From NCBI GenBank assembly GCA_046048875.1, contig JBJOFG010000012.1, forward strand, positions 1 through 64,000: a stretch of 64,000 nucleotides of DNA, written 5' to 3'. Below the pieces are notes generated by a model. That model ran no database searches, was not told where the DNA came from, and worked only from the letters and a program-made list of their open reading frames with translations. How positions within the stretch are numbered: position 1 is the first letter of the stretch; each line of letters opens with the position of its first letter. The stretch is from CAIZGX01 sp046048875 (GTDB lineage: Bacteria > Bacteroidota > Bacteroidia > Flavobacteriales_D > Sanyastnellaceae). The translations under genes and the position numbers were made by a program. Of the stretch, positions 44,778-54,462 are shown piece by piece.

Positions 44778-46238
44778 TCAATAGTACATGCTACGACGCA
44801 CTTTCGCAACGTATTTCGCCAAGCGAATCACTTGCTTGGTGTATCCGAATTCGTTGTCGTACCATACGTATAAAACAATTCCTTTTCCATCTTTAGAAAC
44901 TATTGTTGCTTGGCTATCATAAACACTGCAGCAATCGTTTCCAACGATATCACTAGAAACCAATTCTTCGCTAATGCTATAGAAAATTTGATTTACTAAA
45001 TCACCTTCCAATGCAGCTTTGCGAACAGTAGCATTTACCTCTTCAACCGTGGTTGCTTTGTCGGTATAAACGTGAATGATTGCCAACGACCCGTTTGGAG
45101 TTGGTACGCGAACTGCATTTGAAGTCAACTTGTCTGCCAATGTAGGAATAACCTTTGTAACCGCCTTACCAGCGCCTGTTTCAGTGATTACCATGTTCAC
45201 AGCAGCACTTCTACCACGACGACTTTTCTTGTGCATGTTGTCCAACAAGTTTTGGTCATTGGTATACGCGTGAACCGTTTCAATGTGCCCCTTTTCAATT
45301 CCGAAAGAATCAAAGATGGTTTTCAAAATTGGTGAAATCGCATTTGTGGTGCAGCTTGCTGCTGAAAAGATTGTTTCACTTTCAATGTCTAGATCGCGGT
45401 GGTTAATTCCGTAAACGATATTTGGAACTTCCTTACCAGGAGCGGTTAATAAAACTTTACTCACTCCTTTTGCTTTCAAGTGAATGCTCAACGCCTCACG
45501 ATCTTTGAAAACACCAGTGTTATCGATTAACAGAGCATCTTTGATTCCGTAGGCAGTGTAGTCCACCGCACTTGGATCTTTCGCCGCAATCATATAAATA
45601 CGCTGACCGTTAACAATCAAACATTTATTTTCATAATCAACATCAACTGTTCCTTTGAATCTTCCGTGAACAGAATCGTTCTCGAAAAGCGCCGCGCGCT
45701 TCTTGATTGACAAATCATCGTCTTCACGTGTAACAATTGCGCGCAAACGAAGTTGTTGTCCGCTTCCCGCTTGTCGCACCAATTCGCGCGCAGCAAGACG
45801 TCCGATACGACCGAAACCGAACAAGACAACGTCTCTTGGCTCCATGTCTTTACCTTCTTCTGTAAAGTTTTGAAGTTTTTCTTCTAAAAACTCTCTCTGG
45901 GAGTTGAAGTGCTCGCGAGCAGCAGACCACTCGCTAGCCAATTTTCCAATATCAATTTTCGCTGGAGCAATGTCCATGTTGTACAATTCAGTAGCCAACT
46001 CAGCTGAATCAAAAACGCTGATAGGTTTACCCACCACTTCCGCAGCATACTTATGCAAGCGAAGGATTTCAGTGATGCGTGTATCTGCAAGGTGATTGCG
46101 GAAAAGCACCAATTCAATAGATTTTTCGAAAAGCAACTTTCCTACCATGTGGGCAAGATCTACAGCTGCCTTTTCTTGGTTCACATACACCGCCAGTTCA
46201 TTGCTGTAAGTGTCGTTTGACAAGGGTTTGTTTGACAT
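44778..46238 (-). CDS. gap: Glyceraldehyde-3-phosphate dehydrogenase, long form
   Basis: 486 residues, about 150 longer than classical GAPDH. An N-terminal helical extension (1-125) precedes the Rossmann motif LFGFGRIGRLAARE (about 134-147). Catalytic Cys in SAASCTTNAI (Cys296), a His in ETVHAYTNDQ, and the C-terminal WYDNEFGYTKQVIRLAKY confirm the enzyme. This long form is known in flavobacteria; the role of the extension is unclear. Glycolysis/gluconeogenesis. Codons unremarkable. Confidence 0.95.
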   Translation of the reverse strand: MSNKPLSNDTYSNELAVYVNQEKAAVDLAHMVGKLLFEKSIELVLFRNHLADTRITEILRLHKYAAEVVGKPISVFDSAELATELYNMDIAPAKIDIGKLASEWSAAREHFNSQREFLEEKLQNFTEEGKDMEPRDVVLFGFGRIGRLAARELVRQAGSGQQLRLRAIVTREDDDLSIKKRAALFENDSVHGRFKGTVDVDYENKCLIVNGQRIYMIAAKDPSAVDYTAYGIKDALLIDNTGVFKDREALSIHLKAKGVSKVLLTAPGKEVPNIVYGINHRDLDIESETIFSAASCTTNAISPILKTIFDSFGIEKGHIETVHAYTNDQNLLDNMHKKSRRGRSAAVNMVITETGAGKAVTKVIPTLADKLTSNAVRVPTPNGSLAIIHVYTDKATTVEEVNATVRKAALEGDLVNQIFYSISEELVSSDIVGNDCCSVYDSQATIVSKDGKGIVLYVWYDNEFGYTKQVIRLAKYVAKVRRSMYY

Positions 46239-46330
46239 AAAAATAATTTAAATGAGTTGAATTTAATTCTTGAAAGTCATTTTTTCAAGACGCCGCAAAG
46301 ATAGTTCAAGCCATTCAATAGGGCACAAAA

Positions 46331-46364
46331 AAATCAGCCCCGTCATATCTAACGAGGCTGATTT
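46331..46364 (-). terminator. Terminator after the HtrA-type protease gene
   Basis: AAATCAGCC (46331-46339) / GGCTGATTT (46356-46364), with an inner CGT/ACG pair. On the minus strand it is followed by a run of seven T. It lies 21 bp after the stop at 46386. Confidence 0.85.
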
Positions 46365-46385
46365 CAGTCAGTGTATTAAACCTCT

Positions 46386-47822
46386 TTAAATACCAAACCC
46401 ATAGTAGGCGCGTGTTCCATTTGGATAAACACCTTCCAACAAAATTCCTCCTGACTTAGACTTCAGCAACGTTTGAAGTTGCTCCGGCGAAGTCACTTGA
46501 ACCCCGTCGATTTTCGTTACAATGAAACCTGTCTTTACACCAGCGCTTCTTAGTTTTCCTGTTGAAAGGACTCCCACCTTTGCACCACCTTGAATGCGCA
46601 ATGCTTTACATTCACTTTCCGATGGGGTGCTGAATTCAGCGCCTAACGAAGAAATATTCTCAGCAGCTATCTCTTCGAAATTCTCTAATTCAGCCTTTCC
46701 CGATTTATTCTTCAATTCCACTTCAACATTCTTCTCTTTTCCATTTCTCCAAATCACCAAATTGACTTTGTTTCCAGGACGGAATTTGCTGATTTGCTCT
46801 TGTAATTGAGGGACAGTTGAAACAGAGTAATCGGCTACTTTCAAAATAATATCTCCGGCTTCAAGGCCCGCAGATTCTGCAGCGCCTCCCGCTGTGACAT
46901 TATTGATGTACACGCCTGAAACAAGCGGCAAATCAGCTTCTTGCGCCTGTGCTTCGGTCACTGCCGAAATCTGAACACCTAAAAATCCGCGTTGAACGTT
47001 ACCAAATTCAATAATATCCTCCGCTACTTTCTTTGCAATCGAAGCAGGAATTGCAAATGAATATCCTGCGTATGATCCCGTGCGCGAAGCAATAGCGGTA
47101 TTGATTCCGATTAATTCGCCATTTGTATTTACCAATGCACCTCCGCTGTTACCTGGATTTACCGCAGCATCTGTTTGAATGAAGGATTCAACAGGAAGAA
47201 CTTCAGACCCCTTTCCTTCGCCTATGATATTGATATTTCTTCCTTTCGCACTTACGATACCCGCAGTAACAGTCGAAGTTAACTCGAAAGGATTTCCAAC
47301 GGCGAGTACCCATTGACCAATGTGCACAGCATCGCTGTTTCCCCATGAAATAGCCGGAAGATTTGACTCATCAATTTTCAGTACAGCAATATCTGAACTC
47401 GGATCTTTTCCAACTACAGTCGCCTCATAATTTTTATTGTTATTTAAAGTAACTGTCACTTTTTCAGCGCCATCTATGACATGATTGTTAGTGATGATGT
47501 ACCCATCGGCTGAAATAATGACACCTGATCCAGTCGCTGTTTGTGTTTGAGGCTGCTGATATCCGAAAAAGCCTCCCCAAGGATCATAGGTGTTTGTTTT
47601 GATTTCAGTCTTCACGTGAACCACCGAGTTAACTGTGCGCTCTGCCGCCACTACAAAATCTCCACCTGCTCCTGGCATTCCCGCATAATTAGCGAAGACC
47701 CCCGGCACATTGGAATTCCAAGCGAATTCGCTGGTATTCGGTTTGACAACAAAATGGTATGCAGCCATGGCAATAAGACCGCCAGCGAAGGCTGCAGCAA
47801 AAGTGACTAGACTCTTTTTCAT
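46386..47822 (-). CDS. Do/HtrA-type serine protease with two PDZ domains
   Basis: 478 residues. Signal/anchor helix (about 5-25), trypsin-like domain with His114 (TNNHVIDGAEK), Asp144 (SSDIAVLKID) and Ser226 (NPGNSGGAL), then PDZ1 (about 285-365, RGFLGVQI) and PDZ2 (about 390-478). Periplasmic quality control protease. Second PDZ is short but present. Monocistronic: followed by a terminator. Confidence 0.95.
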   Translation of the reverse strand: MKKSLVTFAAAFAGGLIAMAAYHFVVKPNTSEFAWNSNVPGVFANYAGMPGAGGDFVVAAERTVNSVVHVKTEIKTNTYDPWGGFFGYQQPQTQTATGSGVIISADGYIITNNHVIDGAEKVTVTLNNNKNYEATVVGKDPSSDIAVLKIDESNLPAISWGNSDAVHIGQWVLAVGNPFELTSTVTAGIVSAKGRNINIIGEGKGSEVLPVESFIQTDAAVNPGNSGGALVNTNGELIGINTAIASRTGSYAGYSFAIPASIAKKVAEDIIEFGNVQRGFLGVQISAVTEAQAQEADLPLVSGVYINNVTAGGAAESAGLEAGDIILKVADYSVSTVPQLQEQISKFRPGNKVNLVIWRNGKEKNVEVELKNKSGKAELENFEEIAAENISSLGAEFSTPSESECKALRIQGGAKVGVLSTGKLRSAGVKTGFIVTKIDGVQVTSPEQLQTLLKSKSGGILLEGVYPNGTRAYYGFGI

Positions 47823-47926
47823 ACGTTTTGAATTTTTATTTGCGAAAATAATTTGATTCCCCCGCGAACAAAAACGACACCAAAATATTTTTATTGTCGG
47901 AATGAATTGATTGTAATTTTACCAAC

Positions 47927-48922
47927 ATGAAAAAATCGTTGAGTGCCATTGGAGTTGTTGTAATGATTGCCATTATTTTAGTTGGATGCGAAAAAGACAT
48001 TACAGTTGACTTGCCTCAAGCTGAAACGAAAATTGTGGTTCAAGGAAGCATAGAACCCGACCAACCACCTATTGTTATCCTAAGTTACTCGTCTGGTTAT
48101 TTTGACCCCGCAGATGCCGATGCTGTGGCTAATTCTTATGTTCAGAATGCCCAGGTAAAAATGGTTCATGGCACAGACACAATTCCGCTCGACATGTATT
48201 GCACTGCGGATCTTACAGTTGATCAGCTCCTACTAGCCTCACAAATTTTAGGTCTACCACCTCAAGCTGTGCTTGCTTTAAACATATGCCTGTACACTTC
48301 TTTGACACCGCAAGCTTTTGGAGTTGCTGGAGAAACCTACACGCTGCTTGTAGATAAAGATGAACACCATTTGCATGCGATAACCAAAGTAAATTTCCCA
48401 ATACCCATTGACAGTCTTTGGTTCGCACCACCTTCTGGGAATCCACTTGACTCGCTTGGATTTATATACGGAAACATGACAGACCCCGATTCACTTGGCA
48501 ATGCATATCGTTGGTCAACAAAGCGCATTAACCGCTATCCGAGTTGGATTACTCAAGACACTTATTTAATCGGGCAGCAAAAGGACTTGACTTTTACCAA
48601 CCCCATACCGAGTGTTTACGATGACGAGTTTTTCAACGGGCTCACCTTTGAATTTGCCTATTACAGAGGGCGTATTCCTTTTAGCGACAAATTTGACGAC
48701 CGCGGAATTGAAGGTGGCTATTACAAACGTGGTGACACGGTTGTGGTTCGTGGATGCAGCATTGACCTGAATGTTTACAAATTCTTCAAATCGTATGAAG
48801 ATCAATTAGCCAATCAAGGATCTCCTTTCGCTTCACCAAGCAACGTAAAATCAAATGTGCAAGGTGGGCTTGGTGTTTGGGCGGGATATGGCGCCTACTA
48901 CGATACGCTTGTTTGTCAATAA
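47927..48922 (+). CDS. DUF4249 lipoprotein
   Basis: 331 residues. Lipoprotein signal with lipobox ILVGC (Cys about 22). The DUF4249 pattern is clear: EKDITVDLPQAETKIVVQGSIEPDQPP at the N-terminus, RWSTKRINRY in the middle, and GGLGVWAGYGAYYD at the C-terminus. This Bacteroidota family is usually encoded beside a TonB-dependent receptor, but no receptor gene is adjacent here. Upstream TTG-N17-TAATTTTA (47894-47921) is a weak promoter candidate. Confidence 0.85.
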   Translation: MKKSLSAIGVVVMIAIILVGCEKDITVDLPQAETKIVVQGSIEPDQPPIVILSYSSGYFDPADADAVANSYVQNAQVKMVHGTDTIPLDMYCTADLTVDQLLLASQILGLPPQAVLALNICLYTSLTPQAFGVAGETYTLLVDKDEHHLHAITKVNFPIPIDSLWFAPPSGNPLDSLGFIYGNMTDPDSLGNAYRWSTKRINRYPSWITQDTYLIGQQKDLTFTNPIPSVYDDEFFNGLTFEFAYYRGRIPFSDKFDDRGIEGGYYKRGDTVVVRGCSIDLNVYKFFKSYEDQLANQGSPFASPSNVKSNVQGGLGVWAGYGAYYDTLVCQ

Positions 48923-48960
48923 AGTGATAGTCGTCACATTCCCTTCGCGCTATTAGGGAC

Positions 48961-48968
48961 TATCTTCG
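48961..48968 (+). promoter_or_regulatory. Putative -7 box of the DUF983 gene
   Basis: TATCTTCG ends 4 nt before the ATG at 48973. The identical octamer precedes the metallo-hydrolase gene at 53668, which supports a real element of the TAnnTTCG type. Confidence 0.4.
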
Positions 48969-48972
48969 CGGC

Positions 48973-49362
48973 ATGGCAACAGAAGCAAAAACAGCATTGG
49001 GCAAAGTCGTTAAAATGAAATGCCCGCATTGCGGTAAAGGACATTTATTCGCGAATGAATCTGCCCTTTCCTTTAGTAAATTAGGTCAAGTAAAATCGGA
49101 ATGTTTGGAATGCGGGACGAATTTCAATCCTGAACCAGGTTTTTATTTCGGAGCAGCCTATGTAAGCTGGGCGTTAACAGTAGCTATGTGGGTAGCCATT
49201 CTTGTAGCTTTGAAAACTTTCAATGCTCTAGGATTCATTGAATTCGGATTTTTAACGCATCCGAAAACGTTTTTGCTTACTGGAATTGGATTTACAATCG
49301 TTTTATTCCCTTATCTCTTCAAACTATCTCGCTCGATCTGGGCGTACATGTTCATCAAATAA
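48973..49362 (+). CDS. DUF983 membrane protein with zinc ribbon
   Basis: 129 residues. N-terminal zinc ribbon (CPHCGKGHLF about 16-25 and CLECGTNFNPEPGFYFGAAY about 46-65) and two transmembrane helices (about 63-88 and 98-118) match DUF983. Function unknown in the family. Its 3' end overlaps the convergent lolD-like gene by 8 bp. Confidence 0.85.
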   Translation: MATEAKTALGKVVKMKCPHCGKGHLFANESALSFSKLGQVKSECLECGTNFNPEPGFYFGAAYVSWALTVAMWVAILVALKTFNALGFIEFGFLTHPKTFLLTGIGFTIVLFPYLFKLSRSIWAYMFIK

Positions 49363-50005
49363 TCAGACCGTCGCTCATCACAATCTTGCGATCCGCCTGA
49401 GCCGCTAATTCTTCGTTGTGTGTAACGATAACGAAGCTGTGATGAAATTCATTTCTAAGTTCGAAAAACAAATTATGAAGGGCCACTGCATTGGCCTTGT
49501 CTAAATTCCCGGAAGGTTCATCTGCAAAGACAACTTTCGGATTATTCATCAACGCACGCGCCACCGCAACTCTTTGTTGCTCTCCACCTGAAAGTTCAGA
49601 AGGTTTGTGTTCTGCTCTGTGTCCAAGCCCCAATCTTTCCAACCAAAAAGCCGCTTTTTTTTCAGCTTCCTTTTTATCAACACCCGCTATGAGTGCTGGG
49701 ATGCAAACATTCTCCGTTGCTGTAAATTCAGCCAATAAATTATGAAATTGAAAGACGAACCCTAAGTGCTTGTTTCGAAAACGCGCCAACTCACGTTGTT
49801 TCAATTGAAAGGGATTTACACCGTCTATTGTAACGACTCCTTTGTCTGGATTATCTAGCGTTCCTAGAATCTGCAAAAGGGTGGTTTTACCTGCTCCGCT
49901 TGCCCCGACAATTGAAACAATTTCACTTTTTTCAATATCCAAAGAAACGTTATTCAACACTTGAACCTTTCCGTATCCTTTATAAATTCCCGATGCATGA
50001 ATCAT
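49355..50005 (-). CDS. ABC transporter ATP-binding protein, LolD-like
   Basis: 216 residues. Walker A GASGAGKTT (34-42), Q-loop FVFQFHNLLAEFTATENV, signature LSGGEQQRVAVARAL (about 138-152), Walker B VVFADEPSGNLD and switch His in VTHNEE. Close to LolD of the lipoprotein-release system or MacB-type ATPases; the permease is not adjacent. Convergent overlap with DUF983. Confidence 0.9.
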   Translation of the reverse strand: MIHASGIYKGYGKVQVLNNVSLDIEKSEIVSIVGASGAGKTTLLQILGTLDNPDKGVVTIDGVNPFQLKQRELARFRNKHLGFVFQFHNLLAEFTATENVCIPALIAGVDKKEAEKKAAFWLERLGLGHRAEHKPSELSGGEQQRVAVARALMNNPKVVFADEPSGNLDKANAVALHNLFFELRNEFHHSFVIVTHNEELAAQADRKIVMSDGLII

Positions 50006-50041
50006 ACTACAAAGATGAGCAAAAACTTCGTCATTATTTAG

Positions 50042-50049
50042 TACATTCG
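50042..50049 (+). promoter_or_regulatory. Putative -7 box of the sucC promoter
   Basis: TACATTCG, 18 nt before the sucC ATG, has the same form and similar spacing as the box before sucD (TAATTTCG). No clear -33 TTG. Confidence 0.35.
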
Positions 50050-50067
50050 CGTCGCAAATATTGAACT

Positions 50068-51282
50068 ATGAACATTCACGAATACCAAGGAAAAAGTATC
50101 CTTCAACAATTTGGCGTAACTGTGCAACGCGGTTATGTAGCCTCTACTCCAGAAGAAGCAACTGCTGTTGCTGAAAAATTGCAAGCTGAAACTGGAACCG
50201 GTTGGTTCGTGGTGAAGGCACAGATTCACGCAGGTGGACGCGGAAAAGGAGAAGTTACTGAAACAGGATCTCGCGGTGTTGTTTTAGCAAAAGGCCTTGG
50301 CGAAGTTGCTGAAAAAGCAAAAGGAATCTTAGGCGGACATTTGGTTACCCTTCAAACCAAAGCTGAAGGTAAATTGGTTCAAAAGGTATACGTTGCTGAA
50401 GACGTATATGCTCCGGGTGCTTCAGAGCCTCGTGAATTTTACATGAGCATTTTATTGGACCGCGCTGCGGGAAGAAACGTTATCGTTTATTCTCCAGACG
50501 GCGGAATGAATATTGAAGAAGTTGCTGAAAAAACGCCAGAGCGTATTTTCAAAGAAGTGGTAGATCCTATGACTGGAGTGACTGATTTCCAAGGAAGAAA
50601 CATCGCTTTCAACTTAGGATTATCAGGTGGTGCTTTCAAGGAAATGATTGCCTTCACGAAAAAATTATATAACGCATACGTAGGTTGCGATGCATCTATG
50701 TTCGAAATTAATCCTGTTCTAAAAACTTCTGACGACCGCATTCTTGCTGTTGACGCGAAGGTTACTTTAGATGGAAACGGATTGGTTCGTCACCCAGACT
50801 ACGCAGCTATGCGCGACACTACTGAAGAAGATCCGATTGAAGTTGAAGCTGGAGAAGCTGGCTTGAACTACGTGAAGTTGGAAGGAAACGTAGGTTGTAT
50901 GGTGAACGGTGCTGGTCTTGCAATGGCAACGATGGATATCATTAAGTTAAGCGGTGGAGACCCTGCAAACTTCCTTGATGTTGGAGGTACTGCAGACGCA
51001 AAGCGCGTTGAAACTGCATTCAGAATGATCCTTCGCGATTCAACTGTAAAGGCAATCTTAGTAAATATTTTCGGTGGAATTGTGCGCTGCGATCGCGTGG
51101 CACAGGGTATTGTAGATGCTTACAAAAACATCGGAGACATTCAAGTTCCAATCATTGTTCGTCTTCAAGGAACCAACGCTGAAGAAGCAAAGAAGTTAAT
51201 TGACGAATCTGGATTAGCAGTTCACTCTGCAATTACGCTTCAAGAAGCTGCAGACTTAGTGAAAAAAGTATTGTCAGCATAA
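50068..51282 (+). CDS. sucC: Succinyl-CoA ligase (ADP-forming) beta subunit
   Basis: 404 residues. ATP-grasp domain from MNIHEYQGKSILQQFGV, with FVVKAQIHAGGRGKGE and MFEINPVL, then a CoA-binding/ligase part with GNVGCMVNGAGLAMATMD and NIFGGIVRCDRVAQGI. Pairs with SucD (5171-6043) in the TCA cycle. Only 6 bp separate it from the downstream ureohydrolase gene, so they may be cotranscribed. Confidence 0.97.
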   Translation: MNIHEYQGKSILQQFGVTVQRGYVASTPEEATAVAEKLQAETGTGWFVVKAQIHAGGRGKGEVTETGSRGVVLAKGLGEVAEKAKGILGGHLVTLQTKAEGKLVQKVYVAEDVYAPGASEPREFYMSILLDRAAGRNVIVYSPDGGMNIEEVAEKTPERIFKEVVDPMTGVTDFQGRNIAFNLGLSGGAFKEMIAFTKKLYNAYVGCDASMFEINPVLKTSDDRILAVDAKVTLDGNGLVRHPDYAAMRDTTEEDPIEVEAGEAGLNYVKLEGNVGCMVNGAGLAMATMDIIKLSGGDPANFLDVGGTADAKRVETAFRMILRDSTVKAILVNIFGGIVRCDRVAQGIVDAYKNIGDIQVPIIVRLQGTNAEEAKKLIDESGLAVHSAITLQEAADLVKKVLSA

Positions 51283-51288
51283 TTCAAC

Positions 51289-52329
51289 ATGTCAAGCAAA
51301 GAAGAAAAAATTAATTCCTTCAACCCCAACAGTGCGGGTGTGGCGGATAGTCAAATGTTTGGATTACCATTCACCATTGACGAAAGTGATATTGTTCTTC
51401 TTCCTGTCCCATGGGAAGTTACTGTAAGCTACGGCGGAGGGGCTTCTGAAGGTCCTGAACATATTTTTGAATCGAGTCTTCAAGTCGATCTTCATCATCC
51501 TGAATTTCCTGAATTGTGGAAGAAGGGCATTGCTATGCTCGAGCAGAACGGTGCACTTCACTCAAGAAGTAATTCATTGAAAGAAAAAGCGGAAGAAATA
51601 ATTTCTGCTTGGGAAGAGGGTGAAAACATCGAAGAAGACGATGAGCTTCAAGATTTGTTACAAGAGATTAACGACGGCTGTGCCGATATGGTTCAGTATG
51701 TTGCTGATCAAACCAAGAAGTGGTTAGATGCTGGAAAAACCGTTGGATTGATTGGCGGTGATCACAGCACGCCGCTTGGATATCTTCAAACGCTTTCTGA
51801 TCGTTACGAAAACTTTGGAATACTGCATATTGATGCGCACATGGATTTACGCGAGGCCTATGAAGGTTTCAAATATTCGCATGCATCTATCATGTACAAC
51901 GCGCTTGAACTTCCACAAATAACCAAATTGGTTCAAGTGGGCATTCGCGATTTCTGTAAGGAAGAAAACGACCGTGTGGTAAATTCAAACGGAAGAATTG
52001 TCGTTCATACCGATGCAGAGATTCAGCGTGCAGCCTTTGAAGGTGAATTGTGGAAAGAGCGCTGTAATACCATTATCGACGCCCTTCCGAATGATGTGTA
52101 TATCAGCTTCGACATTGACGGTTTAGACCCAACCCTTTGCCCAAATACAGGTACTCCGGTTCCTGGCGGACTTTCATTCCAGCAAGCCTTGTATTTATTA
52201 AGTCAATTGAAAGCCAAGAAGAACATCATTGGTTTCGACTTAGTGGAAGTTGCTCCGGGCGAAGACGATTGGAACGGCAATGTTGGCGCGCGATTGCTTT
52301 ACCACATGTGTGGAGTTGCGGCTCATTAG
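51289..52329 (+). CDS. Agmatinase/formimidoylglutamase-type ureohydrolase
   Basis: 346 residues. Manganese ligands visible: GGDHST (His159), IDAHMDLRE (Asp182, His184, Asp186) and SFDIDGLDP (Asp275, Asp277). An acidic insertion (about 96-128) separates the N-terminal part. Substrate cannot be told between agmatine, formimidoylglutamate or guanidino acids. Follows sucC by 6 bp. Its stop region overlaps the convergent radical SAM gene by 4 bp. Confidence 0.85.
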   Translation: MSSKEEKINSFNPNSAGVADSQMFGLPFTIDESDIVLLPVPWEVTVSYGGGASEGPEHIFESSLQVDLHHPEFPELWKKGIAMLEQNGALHSRSNSLKEKAEEIISAWEEGENIEEDDELQDLLQEINDGCADMVQYVADQTKKWLDAGKTVGLIGGDHSTPLGYLQTLSDRYENFGILHIDAHMDLREAYEGFKYSHASIMYNALELPQITKLVQVGIRDFCKEENDRVVNSNGRIVVHTDAEIQRAAFEGELWKERCNTIIDALPNDVYISFDIDGLDPTLCPNTGTPVPGGLSFQQALYLLSQLKAKKNIIGFDLVEVAPGEDDWNGNVGARLLYHMCGVAAH

Positions 52330-53636
52330 GCTTTTCTCAACTTATTATACTCCACTTGAATTTCTTGCGGCGGATTGAAGTATCCGTAAGCCAAATGCGG
52401 AAACTCTTCTCTGATTTTTTCCAACACGTTGCGAATACCGAGACCTTCTGGCAATTCCGTTACGCCAATTTTCCCTAAATACCAATCTGGATCAATGTTG
52501 AAATTACGCCATTGAATCATGCTGATATCTGTATGCTTAATGAAATTTCGCAACGCTTCGTATTCTTCCGGATGATCGGTCATTCCTGGGAAAGTGAAGT
52601 AGTTGATACTTGCCCATCCGCCGTATTGACGAACAATACGCGCCGATTCAACAATGTCTTCGAACTTGTAATTGTTTGGCAAGTAATAGGCTTCGTAAAT
52701 GTTTTTACGAAGCGAATTCGTGCTGACACGAATGCTGTCTAACCCTACCTTCATTAATTCTTCCACCGCCTTGGGCTTGCTGCCGTTGGTATTCAGGTTA
52801 ATGATGCCACGCTTGGTGTGCTTGCGCAATTCAATAATTACATCGCGAATGGTTTGCCAAACCAACAATGGTTCGCCTTCACAACCTTGACCAAAGCTCA
52901 CAATCGGACGTTCTGCATTTATCAAATGAGGAAGTGTATACTCAACAATTTCTGCAACGGTTGGAATGAAATCCAAACGATCTTGCGGAGAAGTCAATTC
53001 ATGTTCTTCGGGTTGAAATGAAATACACCCCAAGCAATTGCTGTTACACGCCGGACTTACAGGAATGGGCGCTTCCCAACGTCCCATGAAAAAGTTACGT
53101 GCAGCAGGACAACAGTATTTCAAACTACAGTTGTTTCCTAAATGCTGAACCAACCTGTTGTTCGGATGATCTTCTAAGCGCTTGCGGGTTACTTCCCAAA
53201 TATGTTCTCTATCGAAATTCTCTAAATCTTGACGCTCATCTGCATCTATGCGAACAGCTGTAGTATAAAATTTCCCATCATACCAACCCACTGCTGTGTA
53301 GGCATACAAAGGAAGTGTTGGCGCATCTTGTTCATCGGTTCCGAACGCTGCTGAATACAACTGTGTGTAAGCTGGAGCATTCAAACTTGCTACAGCTTGA
53401 ACGTCTTCGTGACATTCCATCTCTCCTGTTTCAACGCTTAAACCGTAAGGTCTTCTGCCTGGCAAGGTGAACAAATCACTTCCGAATGGAAGTTCAATAA
53501 AATCCTCAGGAGTGAGCGGATAGACGTTATAGCCCGATCTTCCCACCACTTCATAATTCGTGTCTTCAAAAATGTTTCCTTCAGCATCGGCGTATACCAT
53601 GAACGGAACTTCCTTCGGATGAATTGATTTTTTCAT
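52326..53636 (-). CDS. Radical SAM protein
   Basis: 436 residues from ATG at 53636, the likely start (a longer frame exists to 53675 but lies within the divergent promoter). The CNSNCLGC motif (Cys197, Cys201, Cys204) binds the 4Fe-4S cluster; GQGCEGEPLL and NTNGSKPKAVEEL follow the radical SAM barrel pattern. The N-terminal 190 residues carry PFGSDLFTLPGRRPYG and a CCPAARNFF segment, not a standard SPASM. Substrate unknown. Divergent from the metallo-hydrolase. Confidence 0.85.
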   Translation of the reverse strand: MKKSIHPKEVPFMVYADAEGNIFEDTNYEVVGRSGYNVYPLTPEDFIELPFGSDLFTLPGRRPYGLSVETGEMECHEDVQAVASLNAPAYTQLYSAAFGTDEQDAPTLPLYAYTAVGWYDGKFYTTAVRIDADERQDLENFDREHIWEVTRKRLEDHPNNRLVQHLGNNCSLKYCCPAARNFFMGRWEAPIPVSPACNSNCLGCISFQPEEHELTSPQDRLDFIPTVAEIVEYTLPHLINAERPIVSFGQGCEGEPLLVWQTIRDVIIELRKHTKRGIINLNTNGSKPKAVEELMKVGLDSIRVSTNSLRKNIYEAYYLPNNYKFEDIVESARIVRQYGGWASINYFTFPGMTDHPEEYEALRNFIKHTDISMIQWRNFNIDPDWYLGKIGVTELPEGLGIRNVLEKIREEFPHLAYGYFNPPQEIQVEYNKLRKA

Positions 53637-53653
53637 GTTGCAAAAGTACATTC

Positions 53654-53661
53654 TATCTTCG
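53654..53661 (+). promoter_or_regulatory. Putative -7 box of the metallo-hydrolase operon
   Basis: TATCTTCG, 6 nt before the ATG at 53668; the identical octamer precedes the DUF983 gene. Confidence 0.4.
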
Positions 53662-53667
53662 TGAAAT

Positions 53668-54432
53668 ATGCGCATAACATTTTTAGGAACTGGAACCAGT
53701 CAAGGCGTGCCCCTCATCTCGTGCAAATGTGCTGTTTGCAATTCTTCCGATGAGCGTGACAAACGCCTGAGAAGCTCTATTTCATTGAGCATTGGAGATC
53801 TTTACATTGTTATTGATTCTGGCCCAGACTTCCGTCAACAAATGCTTCGCGACGGCGCAACACACCTCGATGCGATTGTTTTCACACATGAACACAAGGA
53901 TCACATTGCTGGACTCGACGATGTTCGTGCGTTTAATTTCACCATGGGAGAACCTATGAACGTGTATTGCACCGAACAAGTTGAAAACGCTTTGCGCAGA
54001 GAATTTCACTATGCTTTTTCAGAAAAGAAATATCCAGGTGTTCCTGAAATTATTTTGAATCGAATTGAAAACGCACCGTTCAAAATCAAAGGTGTTGAAT
54101 TCAAACCCATTGAAGTGCTTCATTTCAAAATGAAAGTCTTTGGCTACCGCATCGGTAATTTCACCTACATCACCGATGCTAATTACATTGCTGAAGAAGA
54201 AATTCAAAAAATTATTGGAAGTGAAATTTTGGTTTTGAATGCCCTTCGCAGAGAAGCCCATCCCTCCCACTTCACCTTCGAAGAAGCATTAGCTCTCATT
54301 GAACGCGCACAGCCGAAAAAAGCTTATCTCACGCACATCAGTCACCAATTGGGCAAGCATGAAGAGGTTACCCATGAACTTCCTGAAAATGTGCATTTGG
54401 CTTATGACGGATTAACGTTTGAATTGAATTAA
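53668..54432 (+). CDS. Metallo-beta-lactamase fold hydrolase (PhnP-like)
   Basis: 254 residues. THEHKDH (His74, His76, Asp78, His79) is the zinc-binding motif; an N-terminal CKCAVCNSS metal-binding loop and GTGTSQGVPLISC recall PhnP/lipoyl-hydrolase type enzymes. The second half has TDANYI and LTHISHQLG with further ligands. Likely a phosphodiesterase or related hydrolase; substrate unknown. 30 bp upstream of DUF4920 gene. Confidence 0.85.
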   Translation: MRITFLGTGTSQGVPLISCKCAVCNSSDERDKRLRSSISLSIGDLYIVIDSGPDFRQQMLRDGATHLDAIVFTHEHKDHIAGLDDVRAFNFTMGEPMNVYCTEQVENALRREFHYAFSEKKYPGVPEIILNRIENAPFKIKGVEFKPIEVLHFKMKVFGYRIGNFTYITDANYIAEEEIQKIIGSEILVLNALRREAHPSHFTFEEALALIERAQPKKAYLTHISHQLGKHEEVTHELPENVHLAYDGLTFELN

Positions 54433-54439
54433 TCTCAGT

Positions 54440-54447
54440 TACTTTTG
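54440..54447 (+). promoter_or_regulatory. Promoter of the DUF4920/M16 pair
   Basis: TACTTTTG matches TAnnTTTG exactly and is preceded 18 nt upstream by TTTG (54418-54421), close to the Bacteroidota -33/-7 layout. ATG follows at 54463. Confidence 0.5.
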
Positions 54448-54462
54448 TATCAAACATTCAAT

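Noticed and set aside
44778..46238. Fusion or frameshift in GAPDH because of the long N-terminus
   Set aside because: The frame is continuous, and a long form of about 480 residues is known in flavobacteria.
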